6,734 bases of DNA from CAYUXF01 sp964448755 (lineage in GTDB: Bacteria; Margulisbacteria; Termititenacia; Termititenacales; CAYUXF01): the NCBI GenBank assembly GCA_964448755.1, contig CAYUXF010000072.1, positions 1 through 6,734 on the forward strand, written 5' to 3'. Below the pieces are notes generated by a model. That model made no database searches. It worked only from the letters and a program-made list of their open reading frames with translations, and had not been told where the DNA came from. Both the position numbers and the translations under genes were made by a program. Shown piece by piece: positions 6,177-6,734 of the stretch; the stretch's first letter is position 1; every line of letters begins with the position of its first letter.

Positions 6177-6206
6177 ACGCTATATATAGCGTTTCTTGCC
6201 TTTTTT
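6177..6206. terminator. Perfect 16-bp palindrome followed by T-rich tract
   Basis: ACGCTATATATAGCGT (6177-6192) is fully self-complementary, and TTTCTTGCC plus six Ts (6201-6206) follow. It could end the AlbA_2 transcript, but the stem is AT-rich in its centre, has no natural loop and sits 9 nt from the T run, which is poor for an intrinsic terminator. A dimeric-protein operator is as likely. It lies in the AT-rich 208-bp spacer between the AlbA_2 gene and the DUF6880-like gene, in which I see no other structure. Confidence 0.35.
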
Positions 6207-6278
6207 AGTCAATTATTGTGTTTTCGCTCATTTGTTTTGAGTATTTAGAGAAAGGTTTATTTAAAAGGAGCCGATGTT

Positions 6279-6734
6279 GTGACTAAATATATTGACGGAA
6301 AAATCTTGAAAAATGACATTGCCGCGCTTTCAGAAAGAATAAAAAAACAAGTAAATTCAATAACCGCAAGCAAAAGATTTATTCGTTATGGTGAGAGTTT
6401 TGATTTTGACAGAGAACTTTCTGAAGTTATCAATAGCATAGAAGAAGATCTTTTGCCGGCGGCACCGGAAATTGCAATAAAAATAATAGAAAAATTCATG
6501 TCTGCTGACGGGAAGATCTTAGAAAGAGTAGATGATTCTGCCGGTGTTGTTTGGCCGGAACTGCAAAGATTACCTGTTCTCTGGTTGCAGGCGGCAGCCA
6601 AACTGCCTAAACCGAAAGATGGGTGGTTAAAAAAAATTATTAAGATAGCCGCTGACAATGACTATAATAGTAAAGATTGTTTTTTGGATAATGTAAATAT
6701 TTTACTCGAAGAAAAAGAAATCTATCAGCTAATA
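6279..6734 (+). CDS. DUF6880-like protein, 5' part, cut by window end
   Basis: An open frame of 152 codons runs off the window. Residues 16-95 resemble the family I know as DUF6880: a helix ALSERIKKQV, then SKRFIRYGES (31-40) where relatives have a FVDW-type segment. A long helical stretch follows, then the hallmark ERVDDSAGVV (82-91), followed by WLQAAAKLPKPKDGW. The family has no known function. GTG at 6279 is preceded by AAAAGGAG (6263-6270) at 8-nt spacing; ATG at 6274 and TTG at 6277 hit a stop at once. The frame is open back to 6249, just after a TAG, and family members seem to have some 30-40 more residues before residue 1 here. The gene may therefore have lost its amino end to the AT-rich insert upstream. 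Codons such as CCG, GCG and GGC return to the composition of the window's first half. Confidence 0.7.
   Translation, partial: MTKYIDGKILKNDIAALSERIKKQVNSITASKRFIRYGESFDFDRELSEVINSIEEDLLPAAPEIAIKIIEKFMSADGKILERVDDSAGVVWPELQRLPVLWLQAAAKLPKPKDGWLKKIIKIAADNDYNSKDCFLDNVNILLEEKEIYQLI

Noticed and set aside
5967..6248. 93-codon plus-strand frame overlapping the AlbA_2 gene end
   Set aside because: It lies in another frame of the AlbA_2 gene for a third of its length, then in AT-rich spacer, with no recognisable domain and no convincing start signal.
1..6734. CRISPR array or transposase gene
   Set aside because: No regularly spaced repeats and no transposase, integrase or recombinase motifs were seen on either strand.

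Overview
The window comes from a bacterium that I cannot place firmly. It carries a type A RNase P RNA, a tRNA with an encoded CCA end and sigma-70-like promoters. A periplasmic or cell-wall protease, a YibQ-type deacetylase and an RseC-family membrane protein suggest a diderm (Gram-negative-type) envelope. Two dispersed-looking palindromic repeats and mixed GTG/TTG/ATG starts resemble genomes of uncultivated candidate phyla (Margulisbacteria/Saganbacteria or Omnitrophota type). That placement is a guess from general look, not a measured assignment.

Layout. Positions 45-3392 hold three tightly packed plus-strand genes: an S41 carboxyl-terminal processing protease, a divergent polysaccharide deacetylase (YibQ family, 4 bp downstream) and an alpha-D-phosphohexomutase (2 bp downstream). 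The first two fit the familiar envC-ctpA-yibQ neighbourhood of peptidoglycan remodelling; the mutase would supply sugar phosphates for envelope polymers. A palindromic repeat at 3401-3431 separates this group from an RseC/MucC-family gene (3453-3848). Next come a good promoter, the RNase P RNA gene rnpB (about 3920-4254) and, only 15 nt later, tRNA-Val(GAC) at 4270-4346. A second dispersed-looking palindrome sits in a variable stem of the RNase P RNA.

From about 4540 to 6250 the sequence becomes clearly more AT-rich and holds one gene, an AlbA_2 (Schlafen-core) plus GHKL-ATPase protein (4580-6070), followed by an AT-rich spacer with a perfect 16-bp palindrome. Native-looking composition returns at about 6250 with the 5' part of a DUF6880-like gene (6279 to window end, cut by the edge). 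A short TTG-initiated reading frame (4465-4593), with its own extended -10 promoter and Shine-Dalgarno, lies just before the AT-rich block. It may be the severed amino end of that DUF6880-like gene, in which case the AlbA_2 gene is an insertion that split it.

The most interesting points are: the AlbA_2 protein keeps the spacing of the three Schlafen nuclease carboxylates (E22, E27, D65); it may interrupt a host gene beside rnpB and a tRNA; and RNase P RNA lies almost fused to one of its own substrates.
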